This document shows, in pieces, positions 43,647-53,882 of a stretch of DNA of 64,000 nt (positions are counted from its first letter, which is position 1; every line of letters begins with the position of its first letter). Position numbers and translations under genes: made by a program. Origin of the DNA: Cyclobacterium plantarum (lineage in GTDB: Bacteria > Bacteroidota > Bacteroidia > Cytophagales > Cyclobacteriaceae); assembly GCF_011290685.1 (NCBI RefSeq), contig NZ_JAANYN010000001.1, forward strand, positions 167,227-231,226. The letters are read 5' to 3'. The notes beneath the pieces were generated by a model that made no database searches, was not told where the DNA came from, and saw only the letters and a list, made by a program, of their open reading frames with translations.

Positions 43647-45149
43647 TTACAAGTCATCCAGATTGCCAGCGACAGCCGTCCAGGACCAATTGGCAAAAGC
43701 AGATTTATCTGCTCCCACGGTATTTTCTCCTTCAGCAACTGCTGTTGCATGTACATGCGTTCCATGACGGAATACATCTGTTAAGGCAACTCCTTCGGGA
43801 AGGGTAACCTGGAGATTATTAAAGTTAAGGACTCCACTTTCGAAATTAGAAACTGACCCGTCTCCATCCAGGGAAAAGTCACCTCTGCCTTCAGTGGCGG
43901 CCGGATCACCAAATCCAAAGAAGTAAATATTTTGCAGGCTTGCCCTGGCCCCGTCTCTGAAATCTCCCAATTCGGCAGCTTCATGACCGATTACCGTTCC
44001 GTTTTTTATAGTATGTGCGGCATTAAAGGAACCTTCTGGTCCGTCTATTTCAAATGCATGGTCTGTTTCGCTACCGGCTACGATGATAAAATTGTCTAAC
44101 TCTCCTGCCCAGGATTGATCCGTATCTATGGCATCGTCAGCAGAACTCCATACAATAGCATTCTTTACACTTACAGTGCCACCAAACCATTCGATGCCAT
44201 CATCTTCATTGGCCACAACTTCAATGTTTTCGATTACTGTAGTTGAACCCACCCCACCCAGTGTCAGGCCGTTGATTTCATTTCCTTCGCCGATATTGGC
44301 ACCTCCATGACGGATGGAGATGAATTTTAACATACCTGAATCATCATCAGGATCGTCTCCGCCATACAGGCCGTTGGTATCGGATGGCGGTATGCCTTCT
44401 ATTTGCACCTCGCTTACATCACCTGCCAGTGAACTTGGGGCATTGCCCAGGATCAGTAAACCTCCCCAAAGGCCTGTAATATTCGGATCCAGGTTTGGAC
44501 TGGCGATCATGCCGGGTTCGATTTCATCTGCTACAGAAGTAAAAATAATGGGTTGATCTGCGTTTCCTACCGCATTGATTTTAGACCCCCTGGCAATAAC
44601 AAGTGCTGTAGCATTGGGACCTGAACCGGCTTCTCCTTTTACGATCACACCAGGTTGTATGGTCAGGGTAGCTCCTCCAGTTACGGTAATCCGGTCTGTA
44701 AGGACATACACTTTTCCGGTTTCCCAGGTAACATCTTCCTCAATGTTTTCTGTTATCCTTAAGGTAGTAGCTTCTTCACCTACGGTAAGTACGTGGGTGA
44801 CCGTCTGAGAATCCCCATTGCTGTCTGTGACAACAAATTCGAAAACCACATTGCTATTGGCATCTTCCTCGGTGGAAGTGTAGGAAAATTCATGGCTGGC
44901 AGAAGTTTCCCCATTAAAATTAATGGTTTCTACTGTAGCACCATTTTTTATGATCACCAAACTTGCCAGACCATCGTTTGCGTTAATATTGGCAGTTACG
45001 GGACCTACTCTTTGGCCTGCTTCAACCACAGCAGTGGGTGGAATTCCTGAAATGGTTACAAAGTTGTTAGGTTGCTCCTCTTCTCCACAAGCCGTAAGCA
45101 AGCCTACTGACAGTGCGAGACCGGTCAAACCTTTGAGAATTTTTTTCAT
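43647..45149 (-). CDS. Surface-type lipoprotein with beta-helix-like repeats
   Basis: A 500-residue lipoprotein: signal KGLTGLALSVGLLTAC, then GEEEQPNN, an acidic stretch right after the lipid cysteine that fits the Bacteroidota surface-export signal. A cadherin/Ig-like region (about 30-130) precedes a right-handed parallel beta-helix-like region with repeated TVTGGATLTIQPGVIVKGEA, LWGGLLILGNAPSSLAG and HGGANIGEGNEINGLTLGGV units. It probably stands at the cell surface together with the TonB receptor encoded next, as substrate-binding partner. The ligand is unknown. A hairpin separates the two genes. I avoid a gene name because no enzymatic residues are evident. Confidence 0.75.
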   Translation of the reverse strand: MKKILKGLTGLALSVGLLTACGEEEQPNNFVTISGIPPTAVVEAGQRVGPVTANINANDGLASLVIIKNGATVETINFNGETSASHEFSYTSTEEDANSNVVFEFVVTDSNGDSQTVTHVLTVGEEATTLRITENIEEDVTWETGKVYVLTDRITVTGGATLTIQPGVIVKGEAGSGPNATALVIARGSKINAVGNADQPIIFTSVADEIEPGMIASPNLDPNITGLWGGLLILGNAPSSLAGDVSEVQIEGIPPSDTNGLYGGDDPDDDSGMLKFISIRHGGANIGEGNEINGLTLGGVGSTTVIENIEVVANEDDGIEWFGGTVSVKNAIVWSSADDAIDTDQSWAGELDNFIIVAGSETDHAFEIDGPEGSFNAAHTIKNGTVIGHEAAELGDFRDGARASLQNIYFFGFGDPAATEGRGDFSLDGDGSVSNFESGVLNFNNLQVTLPEGVALTDVFRHGTHVHATAVAEGENTVGADKSAFANWSWTAVAGNLDDL

Positions 45150-45296
45150 GATAAGTAGTAGATTAATAAGTCAGACTAAATGTTGTCGCAAAATTGACTT
45201 AAAAATCCCTGCCTACAGAAAGAAACGAATTATCAAATTTTAAAATTATCTTTGGAAAATTAATATTATGTTAACATAAATTTTAAAAAACCGGCT

Positions 45297-48146
45297 TCAG
45301 GCCTCTACATCCACTTTTCCTGTTAACTCGGCTTTCAAAAACCTGGCGGTATAACTGCTGCCATGGCCCACCATGTTTTCCGGCTTACCGCTAAACAATA
45401 TCTCTCCACCTTTCGCCCCACCTTCGGGTCCCAGATCTACTATATGATCAGCCACTTTGATCACATCCATGTTGTGTTCAATGATCAAAACGGTATTGCC
45501 CTTATCTACCAATTTATTTAACACCTCCAGCAAATGGCCGATATCCTGAAAGTGAAGCCCTGTGGTAGGTTCATCCAGAATATAGAAAGTCTTACCAGTA
45601 TCTTTTTTGGATAATTCGGTGGCCAGCTTAACCCGCTGGGCTTCTCCACCGGAAAGGGTAGTGGCATGTTGGCCCAGTGTGATGTAATCCAGGCCTACTT
45701 CATGAAGGGTTTTAATTTTCCTCAATATCTTGGGCTGATTTTCAAAAAATTCAACCGCCTGCTCAACGGTCATGTCCAGGACATCAGCGATGGATTTGCC
45801 CTTGAACCGTACTTCCAGGGTTTCCCTGTTGTAACGCTTGCCTTTGCAGGTCTCGCAGGGTATATGTACATCCGGGAGGAAATCCATTTCTATCAGTTTC
45901 ATTCCTCCGCCTTCACAATCTTCACAACGGCCCCCTTTCACATTAAAAGAAAACCTGCCCGGTTTATATCCCCTGATCTTGGCTTCCGGTAATTCCGTGA
46001 AAAGCGCCCGGATATCCGTAAACACTCCCGTATAGGTTGCCGGATTGGACCGGGGAGTCCTGCCTATGGGCGACTGATCCACTTCAATCACCTTGTCCAG
46101 ATTTTCCAGGCCCTTAATCTCTTTGTAGGGCAGGGGTTCCTTTCGGGAATTGTAAAACTGCCGGTTGAGCAAGGGGTAAAGGGTTTCATGAATCAAAGAG
46201 CTCTTCCCTGATCCGGATACGCCTGTCACACAAACCATGGTTCCCAGGGGAATGTCCAGGTCAACTTTTTTGAGGTTGTGCCCGCTGGCTCCCTTAAGCT
46301 GTAATTTTTTTCCTGTCCCCTTCCTTCTCTTGAGAGGCACTGGTATGCTCAGTTCCCCATTGAGGTATTTGGCCGTCAGGCTGCCGGAGTGCAGCAGTTG
46401 ATCTGGTGTACCACTGGCTACAATATGGCCTCCATGTCTGCCGGCTCCCGGGCCAATATCCACCACATGGTCGGCTTCCAGCATCATGTCCCGGTCATGC
46501 TCCACCACGATCACCGAATTGCCCAGATCCCTGAGATCTTTCAGCGCATGTGTCAATTTCACATTGTCCCTTTGGTGCAGGCCAATACTTGGTTCGTCCA
46601 GAATATAGAGTACACCCACCAGCTGAGTGCCAATCTGAGTGGCCAGGCGGATGCGCTGGGCCTCGCCTCCTGAAAGGGTTCGTAATGGCCTGTCCAGAGA
46701 GAGATAGTCCAGTCCTATATCCAATAAAAAACCAATGCGTTTCCGGATTTCCTTAAGTACTTCCGCACCTATGATTTTTTGCCTCTCCGTCATCCGTTCC
46801 TCCAGATCAGCAAACCAATCCCCCAGGGAACTGATGTCCATCTGGGCAAGTTCTCCAATGTGTTTCCCCGCAATTTTAAAATGGAGGGCTTCTTTCTTTA
46901 GCCGGTATCCTTCACAATCAGGACAGGTGCGGGTACTGGTGAAGTCAGCGATCCATTTCTGGATTTTATCCGAGCCCCCCTCTTGCTGTTTTTGCAGAAA
47001 GTTCAATATGCCTTCAAAAGTGGTGGTCCACTTGGTGCCGGGATATTTCACAGAATCTACGGCAACCTCTGTTTTGTCTCCGTACAATAAAGTGTGGATG
47101 ACTTTATCGTCCAGTTTTTCTATGGGAGTGGCCAGGCTGCCTTTATGGCGTTTGAGTATGGCTTCTATTTTTTTGAATATCCATATATCCCGGTATTCGC
47201 CAAGGGGAGCAATTCCTCCCCTGCTGATACTCAGTGAGGGGTCAGGAATCACATTTTCCCTGGTAATCTCTTCTATTATACCCAAGCCATTACAAGTGGG
47301 ACAAGCACCATAAGGGCTGTTAAAAGAAAAAGCGTTTGGTGCAGGCTCGTCGTAACTGAGCCCGGTCTTGGGATCCATCAGGAACTTGGAAAAATAGTCA
47401 ATTTTGCCATTTTCATCCAACAACATCATGATCCCTTTGCCATGTTGCAAGGCGGTTTTCAGGGATTGGGTAATTCTGTACCGGTCTTCCTCCTCGGCGA
47501 TTACCCGATCGATTACGATCTCAATATCATGAATTTTATACCGGTCGACCTGCATTTTGGGTTGCACTTCCTGAAGTTCTCCATCAATCCGCACTTTGGA
47601 ATACCCCATCTTCCTTACCTGCTCAAAGAGCTCACGGTAATGTCCCTTTCTTCCTTTCACCACAGGGGCCAGAATGGATAATTTCTTGCCGGAAAATCCC
47701 TGAAATATCTGCTCTATGATCTGGTCCTCTGTTTGTCTGACCATTTTATCCCCCGAGTGGTATGAAAATGCTTCTGCTGACCGGGCATAAAGCAACCGCA
47801 TGAAATCATAAATTTCCGTTACTGTGCCGACGGTAGATCTGGGGTTTTTGGATGTGGTCTTTTGTTCTATGGAAATGACCGGCGAAAGTCCGTTGATTTT
47901 ATCTACATCAGGTCGCTCCATTCCCCCCAAAAAAGAACGGGCGTAGGCCGAAAAACTTTCCATATATCGCCGCTGGCCTTCCGCATAGATGGTGTCGAAA
48001 GCCAGAGAACTTTTCCCACTCCCGCTTAATCCGGTAATGACTACCAGTTTATTTCTTGGAATGCTCAGGTCCAGATTTTTGAGGTTGTGTTCCCGGGCAC
48101 CAAATATTTCTATATGGTCCTGTGAGGAATGGTTTTCTGCAGACAT
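45297..48146 (-). CDS. uvrA: Excinuclease ABC subunit A
   Basis: Damage-recognition ATPase of nucleotide excision repair, 949 residues, normal length. Two ABC modules: Walker [21 protein letters not shown] and [16 protein letters not shown]; signature [19 protein letters not shown] and [18 protein letters not shown]; Walker [17 protein letters not shown] and [13 protein letters not shown]. Zinc fingers are in [11 protein letters not shown] / [12 protein letters not shown] and [11 protein letters not shown] / [10 protein letters not shown]. Acts with UvrB/C encoded elsewhere. Together with two photolyases in the window it marks a strong UV-repair set. Monocistronic. Confidence 0.97.
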   Translation of the reverse strand: MSAENHSSQDHIEIFGAREHNLKNLDLSIPRNKLVVITGLSGSGKSSLAFDTIYAEGQRRYMESFSAYARSFLGGMERPDVDKINGLSPVISIEQKTTSKNPRSTVGTVTEIYDFMRLLYARSAEAFSYHSGDKMVRQTEDQIIEQIFQGFSGKKLSILAPVVKGRKGHYRELFEQVRKMGYSKVRIDGELQEVQPKMQVDRYKIHDIEIVIDRVIAEEEDRYRITQSLKTALQHGKGIMMLLDENGKIDYFSKFLMDPKTGLSYDEPAPNAFSFNSPYGACPTCNGLGIIEEITRENVIPDPSLSISRGGIAPLGEYRDIWIFKKIEAILKRHKGSLATPIEKLDDKVIHTLLYGDKTEVAVDSVKYPGTKWTTTFEGILNFLQKQQEGGSDKIQKWIADFTSTRTCPDCEGYRLKKEALHFKIAGKHIGELAQMDISSLGDWFADLEERMTERQKIIGAEVLKEIRKRIGFLLDIGLDYLSLDRPLRTLSGGEAQRIRLATQIGTQLVGVLYILDEPSIGLHQRDNVKLTHALKDLRDLGNSVIVVEHDRDMMLEADHVVDIGPGAGRHGGHIVASGTPDQLLHSGSLTAKYLNGELSIPVPLKRRKGTGKKLQLKGASGHNLKKVDLDIPLGTMVCVTGVSGSGKSSLIHETLYPLLNRQFYNSRKEPLPYKEIKGLENLDKVIEVDQSPIGRTPRSNPATYTGVFTDIRALFTELPEAKIRGYKPGRFSFNVKGGRCEDCEGGGMKLIEMDFLPDVHIPCETCKGKRYNRETLEVRFKGKSIADVLDMTVEQAVEFFENQPKILRKIKTLHEVGLDYITLGQHATTLSGGEAQRVKLATELSKKDTGKTFYILDEPTTGLHFQDIGHLLEVLNKLVDKGNTVLIIEHNMDVIKVADHIVDLGPEGGAKGGEILFSGKPENMVGHGSSYTARFLKAELTGKVDVEA

Positions 48147-48265
48147 AGGTAAAGGTTTGCGCTATGGTTGAATTGTGAACAAAATTAAGCATTAGGCAGG
48201 GAAAGGCCCTAATCCAAACCAAATAAACTCAAAACAAGACATAAGGTTCACTTTTGAGAGGGGCT

Positions 48266-49921
48266 TTATTTTTCTCTCATCTCCTCTTCGGTTTCACCTG
48301 TAATGGTGGATTTTAATCCGCTCAGTACCAAATTCCACCAATAATGAAAAATAAATTTATGCTGTGCTCTTTCAAAATACACTTCCCCTTTGTTGAGTTT
48401 TCCGGATTTGTTGGGGTTTTGAGAAGGGATTACTACCTTATTGGCCAAAAATGCCCCAAGTTTACGGAATATATTCTGGTCTCTTTCATAGTTTTTATCC
48501 AGAATTTCGATTTCCAGGTCTTTGTATTTGACAATCACTTCTCCTGTTCCTTCCAGGTCATTGGCCTCAATGTTAAAAAACAATTGATCAAGCCGTCCAC
48601 TTTTCAAAGCCACCCGGGTGGCAGGCATGATCAAATCATTGAGCGGGGCCAATACCATCCCGCCAATGCTCCCTGTCATAAAAAACTTGCCGTTTTCATC
48701 ATTGATCAGGTAATCGGCCTTCATGTCGATCAGGCCTTTCCCCATTAATCTACCTTTTGCCAGAATTGTTAAAGTATCATTTTGCGCAAGTTCATCTTCA
48801 ATATTGGTGAAACCTGAAATTTCCCCATTGACCTGGTCGAAAAATATTTTGCCTGCCGAGGGAGCCTGGGTATCGGGTCGTTCCTCGTATGCGATGTAGG
48901 CCTCTTCTATGAAAATGGTTTTCAGGTGAAGTTGTTTTGGCAATTCATTCAAGATCTCATGAATCATTTTGGGGCGCTTCGAAGTGTCTTCCTGTTTCCT
49001 TTTATCCCTGAAAACCTCCAGTTGGATTTGTCCCAAATGAAGGCTGTCAGCTATGATCCTGCCTTGTCTGAAATACTCCTGAAAATCCATCCCATCCACC
49101 TGCAGTCGCCCATTGGAAAGCTCCATCCAATTGGTTTCTTTTTCAAATTGGTTGACATAGGCGTATTTTTCCAATTTATTGTTAAAGGCCACCTGTTCGA
49201 TAACCATCTTTCGCTCTGTCGTATTAAAAGAAAAATCTTTGGCCCGGATCGTGTTCCTGTACTCATTGATATGTACCTGAGCTTCATCCATATAACCTTC
49301 AATATTGTCTACTGAAAAAAGTGCCTCAGGACTTTCTCTGTCTTCCTTGCTTAGGTTTAGTCCATCTGCAAAAACAAATAAATCCTTGATGGACAACCTC
49401 ACGGAATCGGTAGCAGCATCCTTGTTGTCAAATGAAACCTGATTTACCCGCAGGTGATTCAATCCGATATTCTGGTAATCCTTGCCTTCTTTGCCCTCAC
49501 TCGACCCCTCCTTGCCCAGCTCCTCCAAATCGGGGGTTACCGTTTCCAAAACCACATTCTCCAGGTAGGCCGAGTCCAGTTTGATGCTGTTGAAAAACAA
49601 AAAATCCACCCATTGAAATCCGGTAAGGCTGGCTTCATCAAAACTCAGGTGAAATTTTATTTTTTCGGCATCCTCCAGGCTTTCCCCTGGCATGATTTCC
49701 ACGGATTCCATTTTTAAAAATGTGCCCCTGTAATCATAATTTAGTTGTATATCTCCAAAACGTACCTCGTGGCCCGCAAAATCGTTTGTCCGGGTAATCA
49801 TGTTGCTGACGATCCTTTCCGCATTGTTGTTCAGGTAGTTGTTGACCAACAAGGGAAGCAACTGAAACAGGGCAAAGAGTACTCCTGCAATGATGAGTAT
49901 GGTAATAATGGACTTTTTCAT
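48266..49921 (-). CDS. AsmA/DUF748-like envelope protein
   Basis: A 551-residue protein with one N-terminal membrane anchor (SIITILIIAGVLFALFQLLP) and an extended periplasmic body rich in short beta strands (VRFGDIQLNYDYRGTFLKME, LDQLFFNIEANDLEGTGEVI), as in AsmA/TamB-like lipid-transfer proteins. It ends in a short basic/acidic tail (TGETEEEMREK). It resembles the shorter relatives of TamB, one copy of which is at 23006-27613. Function inferred only: membrane lipid or outer-membrane homeostasis. Confidence 0.75.
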   Translation of the reverse strand: MKKSIITILIIAGVLFALFQLLPLLVNNYLNNNAERIVSNMITRTNDFAGHEVRFGDIQLNYDYRGTFLKMESVEIMPGESLEDAEKIKFHLSFDEASLTGFQWVDFLFFNSIKLDSAYLENVVLETVTPDLEELGKEGSSEGKEGKDYQNIGLNHLRVNQVSFDNKDAATDSVRLSIKDLFVFADGLNLSKEDRESPEALFSVDNIEGYMDEAQVHINEYRNTIRAKDFSFNTTERKMVIEQVAFNNKLEKYAYVNQFEKETNWMELSNGRLQVDGMDFQEYFRQGRIIADSLHLGQIQLEVFRDKRKQEDTSKRPKMIHEILNELPKQLHLKTIFIEEAYIAYEERPDTQAPSAGKIFFDQVNGEISGFTNIEDELAQNDTLTILAKGRLMGKGLIDMKADYLINDENGKFFMTGSIGGMVLAPLNDLIMPATRVALKSGRLDQLFFNIEANDLEGTGEVIVKYKDLEIEILDKNYERDQNIFRKLGAFLANKVVIPSQNPNKSGKLNKGEVYFERAQHKFIFHYWWNLVLSGLKSTITGETEEEMREK

Positions 49922-49981
49922 ATAGGTAGGGATTGCCCGTTAAGATACTCATTATAATTAATTCCAGAGAAAATTATTTTC

Positions 49982-50923
49982 TTAAACAGGTAGTTTAATG
50001 ATATAATTCCTGCCTTTTCTGACGTTGAGTTGCCTGTTGATCAGCCATGGATTATAAATTTTCACTTCTTTATAATTGCTGTTATGATCTTGTGCCCATT
50101 CTGCCAAATTACTGATGCTTTCAGAAATTTCGACTTCTCTCAGGGAGGGCAGGGCATACAGGTCATCCTGCTGCAATTCAAAGCCATATTTACCGGGGTT
50201 TTCAAAAATCTCCTTCAGAGCAAGTGCCCTGAACAAATACCTGCTGGTCTCTTCATTCAGGTACAAATCATAATAATCCGGACTCAACTGCTGGTTTTTT
50301 CTGCGGGTAATGCCTGCTATGCCCATGTTGTAACTGGCCGCCACACTGGTCCAATTGCCAAACTTGCCAAATGAGGCCCTGAGGTATTTGCAGGCTGCAA
50401 GCGTTGATTTTTCAAAGTGGTACCTTTCGTCCACATCCCGGCTTACTTCCAGGCCAAAGTCTCCAGCGGTGCCTTTCATAAACTGCCAAAAGCCTTTTGC
50501 CCCCGCCGGGGAAGTTACGTTCATCAATCCGGATTCTATCAGAGCGACATATTTAAAATCTTCCGGGATACCATTTTCTTTCAGGGTTTGCTCAATAAAC
50601 GGGAAAAATTTTCCCGCCCTTTTCATCATCAACAGCGTATTGGACTCCCAGTAAGCATTGACATAAACCTCTCTTTCATAACGTTCATAGACCTCCGGAT
50701 CGTCCATGGGCACTTTTTCTCCGGCAAATTCCGGCGCATCAGGAAGATCAAAAATCCTTACCCTTGGAACATGTGCCGGTTGACTTTTCCTTACTTCAGC
50801 TGACTGGCTGTGTGCAGTATCAAGGTCCACTTTTCCGCCGCTGGGTTTTAGCCATAAATATCCTATCAGGACAAATTGTACTACTATCAGGATATATAAA
50901 TAGGTGATGTGTTTGCTGTCCAA
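49982..50923 (-). CDS. Membrane-anchored lytic transglycosylase (SLT/MltD type)
   Basis: Peptidoglycan lytic transglycosylase of about 313 residues. The SLT domain at about 110-240 shows KYVALIESGLMNVTSPAGAK with the catalytic Glu of VALIES, then GFWQFMKGTAGDFGLEV, ASYNMGIAGI and NEETSRYLFRALALKEIFEN. I prefer a TTG start at 50923, 4 bases after the LOG-gene stop, giving an N-terminal membrane helix (ITYLYILIVVQFVLIGYLWL). The longer frame to 50989 overlaps the LOG gene by 62 bases. Probably anchored in the inner membrane and cleaving cell-wall glycan. Confidence 0.88.
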   Translation of the reverse strand: MDSKHITYLYILIVVQFVLIGYLWLKPSGGKVDLDTAHSQSAEVRKSQPAHVPRVRIFDLPDAPEFAGEKVPMDDPEVYERYEREVYVNAYWESNTLLMMKRAGKFFPFIEQTLKENGIPEDFKYVALIESGLMNVTSPAGAKGFWQFMKGTAGDFGLEVSRDVDERYHFEKSTLAACKYLRASFGKFGNWTSVAASYNMGIAGITRRKNQQLSPDYYDLYLNEETSRYLFRALALKEIFENPGKYGFELQQDDLYALPSLREVEISESISNLAEWAQDHNSNYKEVKIYNPWLINRQLNVRKGRNYIIKLPV

Positions 50924-50927
50924 GTGA

Positions 50928-51644
50928 CTAATAATTTGGAGATAAAAGATATTTGCTGTAAAAATTGTCAATAACGGCCACCGCTTCATCCGCAGTATTT
51001 ACCAGGGCAAAAAGGTTCAGGTCTTCTTTATTGATATTGGCGTGTTCGGCAAGCACCACCTCTTTGATCCAATCCAACATGCCGGCCCAATAATCCTTAC
51101 CCACCAAAACGATCGGGAACCTGCCAATTTTTTTTGTTTGAATAAGCGTTAGGGCCTCAAACAATTCATCCAAAGTTCCGAACCCTCCCGGCAACACGAT
51201 AAATCCCTGGGAGTATTTGGTGAACATTACCTTTCGTACAAAGAAATAATCAAAAGTAATCAACTTGTCGGGGTCGATGTAGACATTATTGAATTGCTCG
51301 AAAGGCAATAGAATATTCAGGCCTACCGACTTGCCTTTTTCAGTATGTGCCCCTTTATTTCCGGCCTCCATGATACCCGGTCCTCCACCGGTAATCACCC
51401 CATAGCCATGCCTTACCAGTTTGCCGGCAATGGACTCAGCTACCTGATAAAAATGATTGTCAGGATTGGTTCTGGCCGACCCGAAAAGCGTAACACAGGG
51501 ACCAATTTTGGCCAACTTCTCAAATCCTTCTACGAATTCGCTGATTACCTTAAAAACTACCCAGGAATCTGCGCTTTTTATTTCTGCCCAATCTCTTTCC
51601 TTAAAAGCTTTTTTAATTTTATCTTCTTCCTTCAACTGCTCCAT
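50928..51644 (-). CDS. LOG family protein (TIGR00730)
   Basis: A 238-residue Rossmann-fold protein of the LOG (cytokinin riboside 5'-monophosphate phosphoribohydrolase-like) family. Family motifs are FGSARTNPDNHFY, GYGVITGGGPGIMEAGNKGA and the substrate loop IVLPGGFGTLDELFEALTLI. In bacteria such proteins cleave AMP or related nucleotides. It is probably in one unit with the lytic transglycosylase gene that follows it by 4 bases, although a functional link is not obvious. Confidence 0.9.
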   Translation of the reverse strand: MEQLKEEDKIKKAFKERDWAEIKSADSWVVFKVISEFVEGFEKLAKIGPCVTLFGSARTNPDNHFYQVAESIAGKLVRHGYGVITGGGPGIMEAGNKGAHTEKGKSVGLNILLPFEQFNNVYIDPDKLITFDYFFVRKVMFTKYSQGFIVLPGGFGTLDELFEALTLIQTKKIGRFPIVLVGKDYWAGMLDWIKEVVLAEHANINKEDLNLFALVNTADEAVAVIDNFYSKYLLSPNY

Positions 51645-52503
51645 GTTTTACTTTTTTTCAAAAAATACCCATCAGTATATCCAACTAATAATAATTTATA
51701 AACACAATATATCCGATAAAAACAAAGGAAACAAGCAAAGGATTCATTTCAATTGATTATAATTTGCTATTAAATGGCCATAACTTGTCCCGCACCGATG
51801 ACGACGGGTACCCTCTCTGTGAGGGTGCGATTTTGGATAGTTCAACCTACAGAGAACATCCCAGGCACCCGCGGTAGTCTGAACGAATACCGATACGCTT
51901 AACCGATCTTACCGTCCTTTTTTCGATTTCCTTATGCCACCGCTCCGGTTCAGATCGCTTTTTAGGCTGAGCCTGCCGAAGCCCGCTGCGCTCGCAAAGA
52001 CGGGGCCTATCGTCACTGCGAGACTTAACATTTTAAAAAACGCAGAAATCGGGATGACGATGTTTGTTTTTAATATGCTGATTTACAGATGTTTAAAAAA
52101 CACGTCATCGGTAGGGTGCAGACGGGAATAAAAAGGAATCAAAAATAGCCATGCACCCGCGGCAGTCTGAGGGGGTATGTTGACTAACTTTCGATTCTAT
52201 TCCCATATCCCGATGGATTAATGCCGCCGCTCCGAATCAGATCGCTTTTTAGGCTGAGCCTGCCGAAGCCCGCTGCGCTCGCGATGACGGTAGGTGTACC
52301 GATGACGGGGTCCGTTCAGCGACTGAAAAGGCTAATTTTCTAATTTTTAACATCCTCAATGATTCATCCCCCTACATGCCGATTACCTCATGCCTCTCTG
52401 CTTAAGACAGGCTCGATTTCATATTCCTGTCTCAAAATCAGGAAAATCCGGGTTCCCCACCAAAAAATGCTTAATATCTAAGATTTTTTTCTTTAATTAA
52501 ACC
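51645..52503. other. Long intergenic region with a duplicated repeat unit
   Basis: About 860 bases without a gene. Two copies of a unit of about 130 bases lie at 51865-51995 and 52153-52282. Each begins GCACCCGCGG(T/C)AGTCTGA and ends with an identical 45-base stretch (51951-51995 and 52238-52282) that begins CAGATCGCTTTTTAGGCTGA. Short pieces such as GATGACG and CGTCA recur between and around them. The GC content is well above the flanks. This looks like degraded dispersed repeat DNA. The promoter of the GntP operon must lie in the AT-rich end near 52470-52503. Confidence 0.7.
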
Positions 52504-53865
52504 ATGTATTCAATTTTCCATACCGATTATTGGCCATTTGTTATCCTTTTAAGCAGTATTGGATTGGTAACCTTGTTGATTTCCAAATGGAGGTTTCACC
52601 CATTTATTGCATTGGTATTGGCCGCAGTGTTTGTTGGCTTGCTAAGCCCTGCACTGATAGCAGAAGAGGGGCTGATGGCCGCTTTTGAATCCCCTATGGA
52701 AGCCTTAGGCGATATGGCGGGCAATATTGCCTGGGTCATTGCGCTGGCCGCCATTATCGGCGCAGCCATGATGGAAAGCGGGGCGGCTGAAAACATCGTC
52801 AACCGGCTCCTGAAAACCATGGGTGAAAAGCAGGCTTCCCTGGCCTTGATGCTTGCCGGATTTATCCTTTCTATTCCGGTTTTTTTAGATACGGTGTTTT
52901 TTTTATTGATTCCCCTGGGCATCACACTGGCATTGAAAACAGGGAAAGATTATGTCTTGTACGTGACCGCTATAGGAGGCGGAGCAGCCATCACCCACAG
53001 CATAGTCCCCCCCACGCCGGGTCCTTTGATTATGGCCGAAACCATGGGGCTGGACCTGGGTATTGTAATCCTTTCCGGGCTGTTTTTAGGTATTTTCCCG
53101 GCAGTTTTGGTGATCCTGGTGGGCAAAAGGATGAACCGTAAACTCAATATTCCGGTGCGGATCAATTTAAACGCCTCACCGGTGGTTGCCAAAAAATTAT
53201 CGCTTTCTCTGTCCCTTGCGCCGATTGTGTTACCCATTATTCTGATTGGCACTGCTTCCTTGTTTGAGGCCATTTCCGGTCGATTGCCCGATTGGCTGGC
53301 CCTGATGGGGAATAAAAATACGGCCATGGCAGCTGGTACGGGCCTTGCTTTGTATTTATGGGCCAGATCGCAAAATCTGGGAGCCAATGCACTCTGGTCA
53401 AAAATCGGCAAACCCCTGGAAATTGGTGGACTGATCATTCTGATTACCAGCGCAGGTGGGGCTTATGGCGCCATGATCGGCCAAAGCGGGATTGGTGATG
53501 CCATTAAATATGCCACAGACGGCCTGGACATCCACCTTGTTCCCCTGGCCTGGCTCATTGCAGCTGTGCTGAAAACAGCTCAGGGTTCGGGTACCGTAGC
53601 CATGATTTCCAGCGCAGCCATCATTACAGCCCTGATGGGAAACAATTTTGACCTGCCCTATCATCCGGTTTACCTGTTGATGGCTATGGGATTTGGTTCC
53701 CTTTTTGTATCTTGGATGAATGACAGTGCCTTCTGGGTGGTGGCCAGAATGAGTGGCCTTACTGAGCAGGAAGCATTAAAAACATGGACACTTTTACTGG
53801 CCATTATATCCCTGGCAGGAATGCTGCAGGTTTGGTTGCTGTCCTGGATAGTACCTTTAACTTAA
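52504..53865 (+). CDS. GntP-family sugar-acid permease
   Basis: A 453-residue membrane protein with about 12 to 14 helices (for example PFVILLSSIGLVTLLIS, IAWVIALAAIIGAAMMESGA). GntP-family motifs include IPVFLDTVFFLLIPLGITLA, HSIVPPTPGPLIMAETMG and LKTAQGSGTVAMISSAAI. The family imports gluconate and related aldonates with protons. The neighbours DenD-like dehydrogenase and SDR suggest a four-carbon or sugar acid (for example erythronate/threonate). The next gene starts 17 bases after its stop: one operon. Confidence 0.92.
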   Translation: MYSIFHTDYWPFVILLSSIGLVTLLISKWRFHPFIALVLAAVFVGLLSPALIAEEGLMAAFESPMEALGDMAGNIAWVIALAAIIGAAMMESGAAENIVNRLLKTMGEKQASLALMLAGFILSIPVFLDTVFFLLIPLGITLALKTGKDYVLYVTAIGGGAAITHSIVPPTPGPLIMAETMGLDLGIVILSGLFLGIFPAVLVILVGKRMNRKLNIPVRINLNASPVVAKKLSLSLSLAPIVLPIILIGTASLFEAISGRLPDWLALMGNKNTAMAAGTGLALYLWARSQNLGANALWSKIGKPLEIGGLIILITSAGGAYGAMIGQSGIGDAIKYATDGLDIHLVPLAWLIAAVLKTAQGSGTVAMISSAAIITALMGNNFDLPYHPVYLLMAMGFGSLFVSWMNDSAFWVVARMSGLTEQEALKTWTLLLAIISLAGMLQVWLLSWIVPLT

Positions 53866-53882
53866 AAATAACCCAATTACCT

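Noticed and set aside
53784..53882. Upstream extension of the DenD-like gene
   Set aside because: It lies inside the gntP 3' end; the Rossmann motif begins right after the ATG at 53883.
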